Assembly: GCF_025642115.1 (NCBI RefSeq)
Contig: NZ_CP106753.1
Coordinates: 2,565,501 to 2,629,500 of the forward strand
Length of the DNA stretch: 64,000 nucleotides
Source of the DNA: Chitiniphilus purpureus
Lineage (GTDB): Bacteria; Pseudomonadota; Gammaproteobacteria; Burkholderiales; Chitinibacteraceae
Direction: 5' to 3'
Shown here: piece by piece, positions 1 to 7,687 of the stretch
Numbering within the stretch: position 1 is the first letter of the stretch
How the letters are laid out: every line of letters begins with the position of its first letter
Position numbers and translations under genes: made by a program
Notes under the pieces: model-generated
The model's input: only the letters and a program-made list of their open reading frames with translations
What the model was told of the DNA's origin: nothing
Databases searched by the model: none

Positions 1-713
1 TCCAGGCTGGCGGTGGCGCCGTCAGTGATGGAGTCGCCCAGGACCGCGACGGCATGTGCAGCCGACATGGTCTCGACCTGGATTCCTGTCAGCAGCAGGC
101 GTGCCGTGGTGCGCTGCCAGGTGTGGTCCGGCAGGCGCAGCGTGCTGGCTCCGGTCTGGTCACCCGCGACGATCCAGCCTGTCTGCCGGCCATCCCAGTG
201 AAAGGTCGTCACCGGCGTGGTGTGCGGCAGATGGAGGCTGACGACCACCCGGCTCAGTGCCGCCACCGGCAAGGCCACCGGATCGCTGATCAGCGACGCG
301 CCGGGGGCGATCGTGGCCGTTTCCCGGCCGCCGAAGGTCACGGTGCGCATGCTGTCGCCGGCTACGGCGCCGTCTTCACTGTCGGCGCGAGGGCGTGCAA
401 CCGTGGCCTTGCCCAGGAAAAGGGGCTGCTGTCCATAGACGTTGGACAGCACGATACGCAGCCGCGGGCCACCCAGGCTGATACGGGCGACCTGACGCAC
501 TGTCTGATCATGCAGCGTGGCGGGGACATTGGTGGGAAAGAGAAACCCCGGTCCCCAGACCGGCTGGGGGCTGGCCTGCCAGCTTGAAACCCATGCCGTC
601 GGGGATGCCTCTGCCTCGACCGGTGGTGCGGCGGACAGGGGGCCGGCCAGCAGCGCCGCCGTGAACCCTGCAACGGCCGCGGCAAGGGAAAGCAATCTGT
701 TCAGCTTTTTCAT
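1..713 (-). CDS. SGNH/GDSL-family esterase, secreted (C-terminus outside window)
   Basis: The reading frame on the minus strand starts at 713 with a signal peptide (MKKLNRLLSLAAAVAGF, then a small-residue stretch ending near LSAAPP). It reaches the SGNH block I motif VLGDSITDGAT just before the window edge, so the catalytic Ser is present but the later blocks (Gly, Asn, Asp-His) lie outside. The roughly 200-residue region before the GDS motif, with W-rich beta-like sequence, is typical of long secreted SGNH esterases that carry an N-terminal beta domain. In-frame ATGs further upstream (734, 746, 749) exist, but 713 gives a normal signal peptide. The gene is divergent from the LysR regulator at 825 and is the obvious candidate target. 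The family is clear; the substrate is not known. Confidence 0.8.
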   Translation of the reverse strand, partial: MKKLNRLLSLAAAVAGFTAALLAGPLSAAPPVEAEASPTAWVSSWQASPQPVWGPGFLFPTNVPATLHDQTVRQVARISLGGPRLRIVLSNVYGQQPLFLGKATVARPRADSEDGAVAGDSMRTVTFGGRETATIAPGASLISDPVALPVAALSRVVVSLHLPHTTPVTTFHWDGRQTGWIVAGDQTGASTLRLPDHTWQRTTARLLLTGIQVETMSAAHAVAVLGDSITDGATASL

Positions 714-793
714 GATGTGGGTTTCAAGGTTCATCTGAAGACCCATCATGGATTTGACGACAGGTTTTGAATATATTGGCCAGAGGCATATCA

Positions 794-814
794 TTTGTGA
801 ATCAAATTCACAAA
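794..814. promoter_or_regulatory. Perfect 9-bp-arm palindrome, likely LysR operator
   Basis: TTTGTGAAT and ATTCACAAA form a perfect inverted repeat around a 3-bp centre. It ends 10 bp before the LysR start at 825 and lies between two divergent genes. It contains the T-N11-A arrangement common to LysR sites. The inferred role is autoregulation and control of the divergent esterase gene. Confidence 0.6.
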
Positions 815-824
815 AGGCATCGGC

Positions 825-1727
825 ATGGCCAGACTGGAGGTCAACCGCTCCGGCGAATTGGAAGTATTCGTGCGGGTGGTCGAGCTGGGCGGTTTTTCCG
901 CCGCCGCCCGTGCATGTGGCATGACACCCTCCGCAGTGAGCAAGCTGGTCGGGCGGCTGGAACAGCGTCTGCGAACGAGGTTGTTGAACAGATCCACCCG
1001 ACAGTTGCAGCTGACGCCGGAAGGCTGCGCATTTTATGAGCGTGGCATGCGCATCCTGGCCGATCTGGAAGAGGCCGAGCGCTGCGCCGGCGCGTGTACC
1101 ACGCCGCGAGGCCGGGTGCGGATCAATGCCAACGTGCCCTTCGGGCACCATTTCCTGCTACCGCTGGTTCCCGAGTTCCTGGCGCGCCATCCCGATGTGA
1201 CGCTGGACATCGTGCTGACCGATGAAGTCGTCGACATCCTGGAGCAGCGCACTGACGTCGCGATACGCGCCGGCCCGATGAAAAGCTCGAACCTGATGGC
1301 GCGCAAGCTGGGCGCCACGCGCATGGTGATCGTGGCTGCGCCAGGCTACCTGGCGCGTCATGGCACACCGACCACGCCGCAGGAACTGCTGGCGCATAAC
1401 CGCCTTGGCGCGAACTACGTGCGTGCCCGATCCGGTTGGCCGCTGCGGCACGATGGCCAGGACAGCACGGTCGCTGTGACCGGCAACGCGCAGGCGAGCG
1501 ATGGTGAGGCACTGCGATATCTGGCGCTGGCTGGGCTGGGCCTCGTGCGCATCGCGGCCTTCCAGGTACGCGACGACATCACCGCCGGCCGGCTGCAGCC
1601 GGTGCTGGAGGACTGCAATCCGGGCGACCTGGAGGAAGTGCACGCGGTCTATGTCGGGCAGGGCGGCTTCATGCCGCTGCGTGTGCGGGCGCTGCTGGAT
1701 TTCCTGGTCGAGCGGGTCCGCATCTGA
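825..1727 (+). CDS. LysR-family transcriptional regulator
   Basis: This 300-aa protein has the family's usual length. It has an N-terminal winged helix-turn-helix (about residues 5-65, with FSAAARACGMTPSAVSKLV as the recognition region) followed by a type-2 periplasmic-binding-like effector domain (about 90-295). The sequence resembles the subfamily that regulates small oxidoreductases and esterases. It is divergently transcribed from the SGNH esterase at 1-713, and a perfect palindrome lies immediately upstream of its start. The effector cannot be told from sequence. Confidence 0.9.
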   Translation: MARLEVNRSGELEVFVRVVELGGFSAAARACGMTPSAVSKLVGRLEQRLRTRLLNRSTRQLQLTPEGCAFYERGMRILADLEEAERCAGACTTPRGRVRINANVPFGHHFLLPLVPEFLARHPDVTLDIVLTDEVVDILEQRTDVAIRAGPMKSSNLMARKLGATRMVIVAAPGYLARHGTPTTPQELLAHNRLGANYVRARSGWPLRHDGQDSTVAVTGNAQASDGEALRYLALAGLGLVRIAAFQVRDDITAGRLQPVLEDCNPGDLEEVHAVYVGQGGFMPLRVRALLDFLVERVRI

Positions 1728-2042
1728 ATAGGCTGTCCCCAGGGGCGACAGTGACCGGGCCACTGCGATACCGGGCGTGCTCTGCCTACACCGCCGCCGG
1801 GCAAGGCTGCTGCCCCGCCCAGCCGGCAACGTCGAGAACAGCACCGTGCGGCGAGCTTTTTCTACATCAGGCAAAGCCAGGCTGCCGCATGGCGCCGGAC
1901 TTTGCTGTGCTGGTTGTTCCGGCTTCAAGCACTGTGCCTGATACGCGACGCGCCCATGTGCGGCAGGTGCGTCCAATTTCTTCATCCCGGTTTTCCGGGA
2001 TGTTGGCGAGGGCAGAGGGGCCGCGTTCCGGCCACGCCCGGA
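1728..2042. other. Intergenic region without a recognisable gene
   Basis: This stretch separates the ends of the LysR gene and the minus-strand quinone reductase. It contains one perfect hairpin, ATCCCGG-TTTT-CCGGGAT (1984-2001), with no T-tract on either side. It may be a weak transcription stop for the convergent pair. Nothing else is recognised. Confidence 0.5.
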
Positions 2043-2810
2043 TCAATCGGCGATGTGCGCCATCAAGCCAGTCCGATCCGTTGCGATATGGTCGGCGAGC
2101 ACATGGTGGTCCGGGTAGTCGCCGCCGTTCTGTGGGCGAAAAGCGATCGGTTGGTCCTCGAACAGCCGTTCCAGCCGCCTGCGCCAGGCTGCCGCTGCAT
2201 CGGCGGCGCCTTCGGCATCGAGTCGGCCGCTTCCATACACCGCGAATGTGGGCAGCACCTGCATGCCGGGAAAGAACAGGGTGCCGTGTGTGATGGGAAA
2301 AAGCAGTTGCTCGAGCGGTCCGTTGATGCCACGGGCGGAATAATCCTGCGCTGGTCCACCGACGCAGACCGCCAACAGCGCGCGCTTTCCCGCAAAGCCC
2401 CCTTCGCCGTAGCGATAGGCATTGCCAGCCCCTTCATAGCCATAGGCCAAGCCAAACGCCCACACGCGATCCACCCATCCCTTCATGATCGCGGGCATGC
2501 CGAACCACCATAGTGGGAACAACAGGATCACCGCATCCGCAGCCAGGATCTTGCGTTGTTCCTGCTCGACGTCGGGTGTCTGGCAGCCGTTGGCAAAGGC
2601 GTGCCCCGACTCGTCGATAAAAGACAGGCGATCCTGATTGACCCGGCTGGGGAAGTCCCGGCCATCGAACACCGCCTTCCAGTTCATGCCGTACAGGTCG
2701 GACTGCATGATCCCGTGGCCCTGGGCCTTCAGCACTTCGATAGCGATTCCAACGAGGTGGCACGTCATGGACGTTTGCTCTGGATGGGCATGGACAAGAA
2801 GCACTTTCAT
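2043..2810 (-). CDS. NAD(P)H dehydrogenase (quinone) / flavodoxin-fold oxidoreductase
   Basis: This 255-aa protein opens with the flavodoxin-like strand and loop MKVLLVHAHPEQTSMT and contains VILLFPLWWFGMPAIMKGWVDRV, the FMN/FAD-contact segment of the NQO1/KefF/YwrO family. The start at 2810 is chosen because GAGG lies 9 nt upstream and the fold begins there; an earlier in-frame ATG (2825) would only add a tail. Its role is expected to be two-electron reduction of quinones or other electrophiles in the cytoplasm with a flavin cofactor. It is divergent from the LysR regulator at 2901, which probably controls it. The exact substrate is unknown. Confidence 0.85.
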   Translation of the reverse strand: MKVLLVHAHPEQTSMTCHLVGIAIEVLKAQGHGIMQSDLYGMNWKAVFDGRDFPSRVNQDRLSFIDESGHAFANGCQTPDVEQEQRKILAADAVILLFPLWWFGMPAIMKGWVDRVWAFGLAYGYEGAGNAYRYGEGGFAGKRALLAVCVGGPAQDYSARGINGPLEQLLFPITHGTLFFPGMQVLPTFAVYGSGRLDAEGAADAAAAWRRRLERLFEDQPIAFRPQNGGDYPDHHVLADHIATDRTGLMAHIAD

Positions 2811-2900
2811 GGATTGGAACCTCATCAACCGGTCAATGGAGACACGATACGGTCCCACTGGATATAGTTGAAATGAATTTCCAGAATTGTAGGTATTTAA

Positions 2901-3797
2901 ATGGGCAATTCCTTAAGGCATCTCGACCTGAACCTGCTGGTCACGCTGAACGCCCTGCTGGCCGAGCACAACGTGACCCGTGCGGCCAAGCGCCTGCACC
3001 TTTCGCAGCCTGCGGTGAGCGTGCAGCTCGCCCGGCTGCGTGAGGTCTTCGGCGATCCCTTGCTATTGCCCGGCCCCCGCGGCATGCGGCCCACCGCGCG
3101 GGCCGACGAATTGCGTGAGCCGCTGCGGCTGGCTCTGGAGTCCCTGACGCAGGCAGTTGCGCCCTCTACTCCTTTCGATCCTGCCAAGGCCCGCCAGACC
3201 TGGCGCATTGCCGCATCGGACTACAGCGAGTCCACCATTGTGCTGCCGGCGCTGGCCGGACTGCGGTCGGCAGCACCGGGCACACGGCTGGCGATTCTTG
3301 GATCACCGCCGCCAGCACTGGCGCGCCAAGCCGAACAAGGTGACATCGACTTGGCCTTTCATATCAACGAGGAAGCGCCTCCAGGCCTGCGCCGCAGATC
3401 GATGTTCACCGAGCGGTATGTCCTGGCGGGCCGCGCCGGGCATCCGTGCTTGAAGCGGCGTCCGACATTGGCCCAGTTCTGCAAGCTCGACCATGCGATG
3501 GTGTCGCCCGTCGGTGGCGGCTTTCACGGTGTGACGGACGCAGCGCTGGCTGAGCTGGGCATGGCGCGCAACGTGGTGCTGTCCGTGCCGCACTTCCTGT
3601 TCCTGGGATCGGTATTGGCCAGTACCGACCTCGTGGCGGTGGTGCCGTCCCGGCTGGTGAGCGGCCACCCGGCGCTGCAGGTGGTCGAACCACCTCTTGA
3701 AGTACCAGGTTTCGAGATGCTCATGCTCTGGCACGAACGGATGCATCGCGACCCGGCGCATCAATGGCTGCGGGAACACATCGCCGGCTCGGTGTGA
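2901..3797 (+). CDS. LysR-family transcriptional regulator (NodD-like branch)
   Basis: This 298-aa protein starts MGNSLRHLDLNLLVTLNALL and has the HTH segment HNVTRAAKRLHLSQPAVSVQLARL, typical of the NodD/SyrM-like LysR branch. It is followed by a substrate-binding-like domain to residue 290. AGG lies 8 nt before the ATG. It is divergent from the quinone reductase gene. A short inverted repeat GAAAT-GA-ATTTC (2870-2881) sits in the 90-bp gap and could be an operator. The 260 bp after this gene, up to the terminator at 4065, show no gene. Confidence 0.9.
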   Translation: MGNSLRHLDLNLLVTLNALLAEHNVTRAAKRLHLSQPAVSVQLARLREVFGDPLLLPGPRGMRPTARADELREPLRLALESLTQAVAPSTPFDPAKARQTWRIAASDYSESTIVLPALAGLRSAAPGTRLAILGSPPPALARQAEQGDIDLAFHINEEAPPGLRRRSMFTERYVLAGRAGHPCLKRRPTLAQFCKLDHAMVSPVGGGFHGVTDAALAELGMARNVVLSVPHFLFLGSVLASTDLVAVVPSRLVSGHPALQVVEPPLEVPGFEMLMLWHERMHRDPAHQWLREHIAGSV

Positions 3798-4064
3798 ATG
3801 CGCGCGGACGGCCAGCTACCCAAGGACCGACCCATAGGCCCGCCTTCCCCAACCCCGCCGCCGCTTGCCACCGTACGTTGCGGCCCAGTCACCGGATGGC
3901 ATCAGGCACTTTCAGAAGCCGCAGGGAAGCGAGGCGCAGCAAGCCGGATCGGGCTTTGAAGCGCACCGGCGTGGAACAGGGTCCAACTTGGGCAATTGAA
4001 GATGCTCGTCTATTCGGCCTTAGCATGATCCGGCGCATTGCACTGCCAAGGCCAGGAGCGAAAT

Positions 4065-4092
4065 AAAAAAGCCCTCCCGGTCAGGGAGGGCT
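4065..4092 (-). terminator. Rho-independent terminator of the chitinase gene
   Basis: Read on the minus strand, AGCCCTCCC and GGGAGGGCT pair perfectly around a short loop and are followed by a run of T (A5-A6 on the plus strand at 4065-4070). It lies about 60 bp after the chitinase stop codon. Confidence 0.9.
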
Positions 4093-4149
4093 CAGGTGAG
4101 GCACAAAGGGGGTGCGGCACGTCAAGGTGCCGCGGCAGACCGAACCGGA

Positions 4150-5706
4150 TCAGGAGCAGGTGCCCAGATCCTTCCACACGCCCCATTCGCCCGATTGGGA
4201 CGGGTTGTCGCCCTGGGTCCACCACTTGTTCTGGTAGTTGCGGCCGTTGTAGCTCACCTTGGTGTTGGCGGTGGCGTACACGCCGGCTGCAGTCCAGGCG
4301 GCGGCGCAGGTGGTGCCCGGCGTCGGCGTGGGGGTGGGTGTGACCGGGGTCGGCGTCACGGGGGTGGGTGTGGGGGTGACCGGGGTCGGCGTTGGTGTCA
4401 CCGGCGTCGGCGTGGGGGTCACCGGGGTGGGCGTCGGGCTGCTGCCGGTGCAGGCACCGACATCCTTCCACAGCGTCGGGCTGGCCGGTGGGTTCCAGTT
4501 GGTGCCGGCGTAGGCGACGTGGGTGACCAGTGCCTGGTAGTTGCGGCCGTTGTAGGTCACCAGGGTGCCGGCGCTGTAGGTGTTGCCTTCAGCCCAGCCG
4601 GCATAGCAGCCGCCCGGGGTCGGCGTCGGAGTCACCGGGGTGGGGGTGACCGGCGTCGGGGTCGGGGTGACCGGGGTGGGGGTCGGCGTCACCGGGGTCG
4701 GCGTCGGCGTGACCGGGGTGTTGGAGGCTGCTGCCTTAAAGATGTTGTAGAAATCGAAGTTGGCCTTGTTGACCAGGCTGTAGGCACCGTAGTTGCCCGA
4801 GCCGACACGGTCACGCTGGAACGACCAGTAGGCGATCAGGCCGATGTTCTTCTGACGGGCAAAGTTGGTCAGGGTCTGTGCGTCTTCCAACGTGAACACT
4901 TCGTTCTGGACGTCGTTCTGGCCGATCATCGGCGTCACGCCGATCATGGCCCACAGTTCGGCATCGGTCTTGGTCGGGAAGATCGGCTTGATCTGGTTGA
5001 ACAGCGACGTGGCCGCCTGCACCGCCAGATCGCCCATCTTCTTGCCGCTGGAGATGCCGCTGCCGTAGTCCATCGCCATGATGTTGACGAGGTCGACCCG
5101 CACGCCGGCCTCGGCGGCCGAACGAACCACCGCGATGCCTGGGCTGGTCAGGCCGGTGGGCAGTACCGGCAGGGTGAACGAGACATACAGGTCCGGATAC
5201 TTGGCCTGCAGCTGCTTGAGCGCCGTGTTGCGGGTGTTGTTCAGCTGGGTGTTGCTGAGCTGGCCACCTTCGACGTCGAAATCAAGCGCGCGGATGCCAT
5301 GGTTCAGGATCATGCCTTCGATCAGGCTGACCATCTGGTCGACCGAGCAGACTGCTTCGATATAGGTGCCGGCAGCGCCGCCGAACGACATGATCACCCG
5401 CCCGCCACGTTGACGGAAGGTGGCGATATCGTCCTTCATCGCGCCGTCGAGCAGGTTGTTGCCGCCGCCGTCGTTGGAGATCGCACAGCTGCCGTTGCGG
5501 GCGATGGTGAACGCCAGGGTGACGGCGTTCATGCCCAGTTGCTGCTGGGCCGAGGCCAGTGTCGGGGCCGGATAGGCAGCATTGCCGCCGTACCACATCT
5601 CGAAGTAAGGGGCGACCTGGGCGGCATCGGCAACGCTGCAGGCGAGCGTCAGTGCCGCGGCCAGCGATTTGAGGGCAAAGTGACGGCCACGATAGGTTGT
5701 ATGCAT
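4150..5706 (-). CDS. Secreted GH18 chitinase with two CBM5/12 chitin-binding modules
   Basis: The 518-aa protein has a signal peptide (cleavage near ADA-AQ, residue 29) and a GH18 barrel at about residues 30-335. The catalytic motif LDFDVEGG contains the proton donor Glu146 with Asp142 and Asp144, and MDYGSG forms the later substrate-binding strand. Two short chitin-binding modules follow, each with the A-W-x-Y-x-x-G-x-x-V-x-Y-x-G-x-x-Y-x pattern: one after each of two Pro-Thr linkers. The second module ends the protein. GGAG lies 9 nt before the ATG. The enzyme should hydrolyse beta-1,4-linked GlcNAc in extracellular chitin. A 583-codon open frame runs antisense across it but is a GC-composition shadow. 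Confidence 0.93.
   Translation of the reverse strand: MHTTYRGRHFALKSLAAALTLACSVADAAQVAPYFEMWYGGNAAYPAPTLASAQQQLGMNAVTLAFTIARNGSCAISNDGGGNNLLDGAMKDDIATFRQRGGRVIMSFGGAAGTYIEAVCSVDQMVSLIEGMILNHGIRALDFDVEGGQLSNTQLNNTRNTALKQLQAKYPDLYVSFTLPVLPTGLTSPGIAVVRSAAEAGVRVDLVNIMAMDYGSGISSGKKMGDLAVQAATSLFNQIKPIFPTKTDAELWAMIGVTPMIGQNDVQNEVFTLEDAQTLTNFARQKNIGLIAYWSFQRDRVGSGNYGAYSLVNKANFDFYNIFKAAASNTPVTPTPTPVTPTPTPVTPTPTPVTPTPVTPTPTPGGCYAGWAEGNTYSAGTLVTYNGRNYQALVTHVAYAGTNWNPPASPTLWKDVGACTGSSPTPTPVTPTPTPVTPTPTPVTPTPTPVTPTPVTPTPTPTPGTTCAAAWTAAGVYATANTKVSYNGRNYQNKWWTQGDNPSQSGEWGVWKDLGTCS
4316..4440. repeat. Pro-Thr linker repeat tract 2 of the chitinase
   Basis: This is a tandem array of near-identical 18-21-bp units encoding (V)TPTPTP between the two chitin-binding modules. 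The units are close enough in DNA sequence to recombine or slip. Confidence 0.85.
4614..4716. repeat. Pro-Thr linker repeat tract 1 of the chitinase
   Basis: The same 18-21-bp unit family as in 4316-4440, here joining the GH18 barrel to the first chitin-binding module. The two tracts share units, so recombination between them could delete one module. Confidence 0.85.
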
Positions 5707-6478
5707 TTCTGTTCAACTCCATCCTGTAGTTTTGAAAGCGCCGTGACGGTCGGGACAGCGCGAGGCCCGCCATGGCGTCCGCCCCCGCGGCAAGGAGAAT
5801 GCCGCCGGGAGCGTAGGGGATTACAGCAACCGGGTCGCGATTTGTAAAATTAGCGCTTGCTTGTGCTCAGGCTGTTTTTGCCGCCGCAGAAGTGGCGCGC
5901 GCAGCCCGACGTCATGCGGCAGGATGCACGCCTTGAAATCGCCGCCAAGCCAGCGTGTCCGCTCCGGCTGTGCCGACATAGCAAATCCGGGCATCGACGC
6001 GATGCTGCAATGCAGCTGGGATAGGCGCTTTCCGCCACATCCGGCTGCTTTTTGCGACAGCAGGCCCCGCGCCGGAACCAGCCGGGCTCATCCGATAAAC
6101 TGCGCATTGACCGGGACGGACGGCACGTTGCAAATACGCTGCGTGCAGATGACAGCCAAGCCATCGTCACGCCGGGCGTGCATTTGCCTGCCCCGGAATC
6201 GCCCGCAGGGACGGGCCATTGCGTCCACAAGCCGTGCCGCACCTGGGCCGCACCGTGTCATCCGAACGACGTGGGTAAAGGGTTGGGCGGCCGCGACTGC
6301 CGCTGCGACCAGGCGTCGTCGGCGGGACAGGGGTTCTCCCTGCTTGCCTTGGTGGGCATCTCCCTTGAATCGCCGGGTGGCAGAAGCGTCGCCGCAGGGG
6401 GACAATCGTGCCCCAGCCGGCAGCATTTCGCCCAACCGCGATCTGCCGCAATCCAGACACACAAGGGGAAACAGCGGC
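5707..6478. other. 772-bp intergenic region between divergent genes, no gene recognised
   Basis: This region lies upstream of both the chitinase (leftward) and the NMNAT/Nudix gene (rightward). Open frames exist on both strands, but they are Arg/Cys/Pro-rich shadows without start signals. The sequence nearest the chitinase (about 5820-5870) is the most AT-rich part and is the likely promoter area. I see no RNA gene or strong terminator. Confidence 0.4.
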
Positions 6479-7513
6479 ATGGCAACGGATTTCGACGTCC
6501 TGGTCTACATCGGCCGTTTCCAGCCATTCCACGCCAGCCATCTGCAGATGGTGCTGCGCGCGCTGGAGCGGACACGCCGGTTGATGCTGGTGCTTGGCTC
6601 CACCCCGGCGCCGCGCAGCGTCCGCAACCCATTTTCGTTTGCAGAGCGCCGCGCCATGATCGAGGCCGCCGTGGCCGAAGCCGCGCCGCAGCGCGTGGCC
6701 GATCTGCGTTTTGTGCCGGTACGCGATTACTACGACAGCGTGCGTTGGGCCGCGGCGGTGCGGCGCACGGTGGCAGACAACGTGGCGCCTGGGGAGCGGG
6801 TGGGGCTGTTTGGCCATGTCAAGGACGACACCTCGGCGTATCTGCGTGATTTTCCGGACTGGCCGTTCGTTGCTGCCGGCAACTTCGGTGGCCTGAGCGC
6901 CACACCGCTGCGCGAGGCCTGGCTGGAAGGGCGCGATGACGGCTGGCGCGCCCACGTGCCGCCGAGCACGGCGCGCTTGCTCGATGCGTTCCGCACCGAA
7001 CCGGCTTTTGCCGTACTGCAGGCCGAAGCGCGCTACCTTGGCTGGCACCGGGCGCAATGGGCTGACGCGCCTTACCCGCCGGTGTTTGTCACTGTCGATG
7101 CACTGGTGCGCTGTTGCGAGCATGTCTTGCTGATCCGCCGCGGTGGGCAGCCCGGCGTGGGGACCTGGGCCTTGCCCGGGGGGTTTCTCGACCAGCACGA
7201 ACGGGTGGCCCAGGCGGTGTTGCGCGAGTTGACCGAGGAAACGCGCCTTGATGTGCCTATCGAGACGCTGGTGGGCGCGCAGGCCGGCAGTGCGCTGTTC
7301 GATCATCCACAGCGCAGCGCACGTGGGCGCACGCTGACGCATGCCTTCTACTTCGATCTGCCGCTGCCGGCCCTGCCGGCGATTGCTGCAGCCGATGATG
7401 CCGCCGCAGCGCAATGGGTGCCGTCAGCCGAGCTGGCGCAGATGGAGGCCGAGTTGTTCGAGGACCATTTCATGATCCTCGATCACTTCCTGCATCTGCT
7501 GCCCTGCCGGTGA
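6479..7513 (+). CDS. Bifunctional NMN adenylyltransferase / Nudix hydrolase
   Basis: This 344-aa fusion has an N-terminal nucleotidyltransferase (about 1-185) with VYIGRFQPFHASH, the first nucleotide-binding motif, and a later segment LSATPLREAW in the place of the usual S-x-T-x-x-R. A C-terminal Nudix domain (about 205-340) has the box GFLDQHE...RELTEET. It should make NAD from NMN and ATP, and hydrolyse ADP-ribose or a related nucleotide. The start at 6479 follows AAGGGGA about 10 nt upstream; the longer frame upstream is not supported. Two deviations are visible: the usual GH of the first motif is SH (HASH), and the Gly after EE in the Nudix box is Arg (EETRL). Confidence 0.9.
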   Translation: MATDFDVLVYIGRFQPFHASHLQMVLRALERTRRLMLVLGSTPAPRSVRNPFSFAERRAMIEAAVAEAAPQRVADLRFVPVRDYYDSVRWAAAVRRTVADNVAPGERVGLFGHVKDDTSAYLRDFPDWPFVAAGNFGGLSATPLREAWLEGRDDGWRAHVPPSTARLLDAFRTEPAFAVLQAEARYLGWHRAQWADAPYPPVFVTVDALVRCCEHVLLIRRGGQPGVGTWALPGGFLDQHERVAQAVLRELTEETRLDVPIETLVGAQAGSALFDHPQRSARGRTLTHAFYFDLPLPALPAIAAADDAAAAQWVPSAELAQMEAELFEDHFMILDHFLHLLPCR

Positions 7514-7687
7514 TCCGGGTGATTCCGCCACTGCAGCGGAACGGACGGGCCTGCCTGCACGAAGCGTTGCGCCAGCATCGGCCCGGTGGCCTTCAGCCGG
7601 CCCCGCATGGTGCTGTGGGCGCAATGCACCGGGTGGTGCCCGCGACCTCCATGCCGTGGCGCAGCCGACGTGGCAGCGCTGCCATCC

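Noticed and set aside
1158..1985. 275-codon minus-strand frame across the LysR gene
   Set aside because: It is an antisense shadow of the LysR effector domain.
4316..4716. Regular repeats considered as a CRISPR array
   Set aside because: The units are contiguous and in frame, code for Pro-Thr linkers and have no unique spacers.
4096..5847. 583-codon plus-strand frame over the chitinase
   Set aside because: It is the antisense shadow of the GH18 gene; its Gly/Val/His repeats mirror the Pro-Thr linker and there is no RBS or homologous pattern.
5861..6478. 5' extension of the NMNAT/Nudix frame
   Set aside because: The peptide is Arg/Cys/Pro-rich with no domain, and a good RBS precedes ATG 6479.
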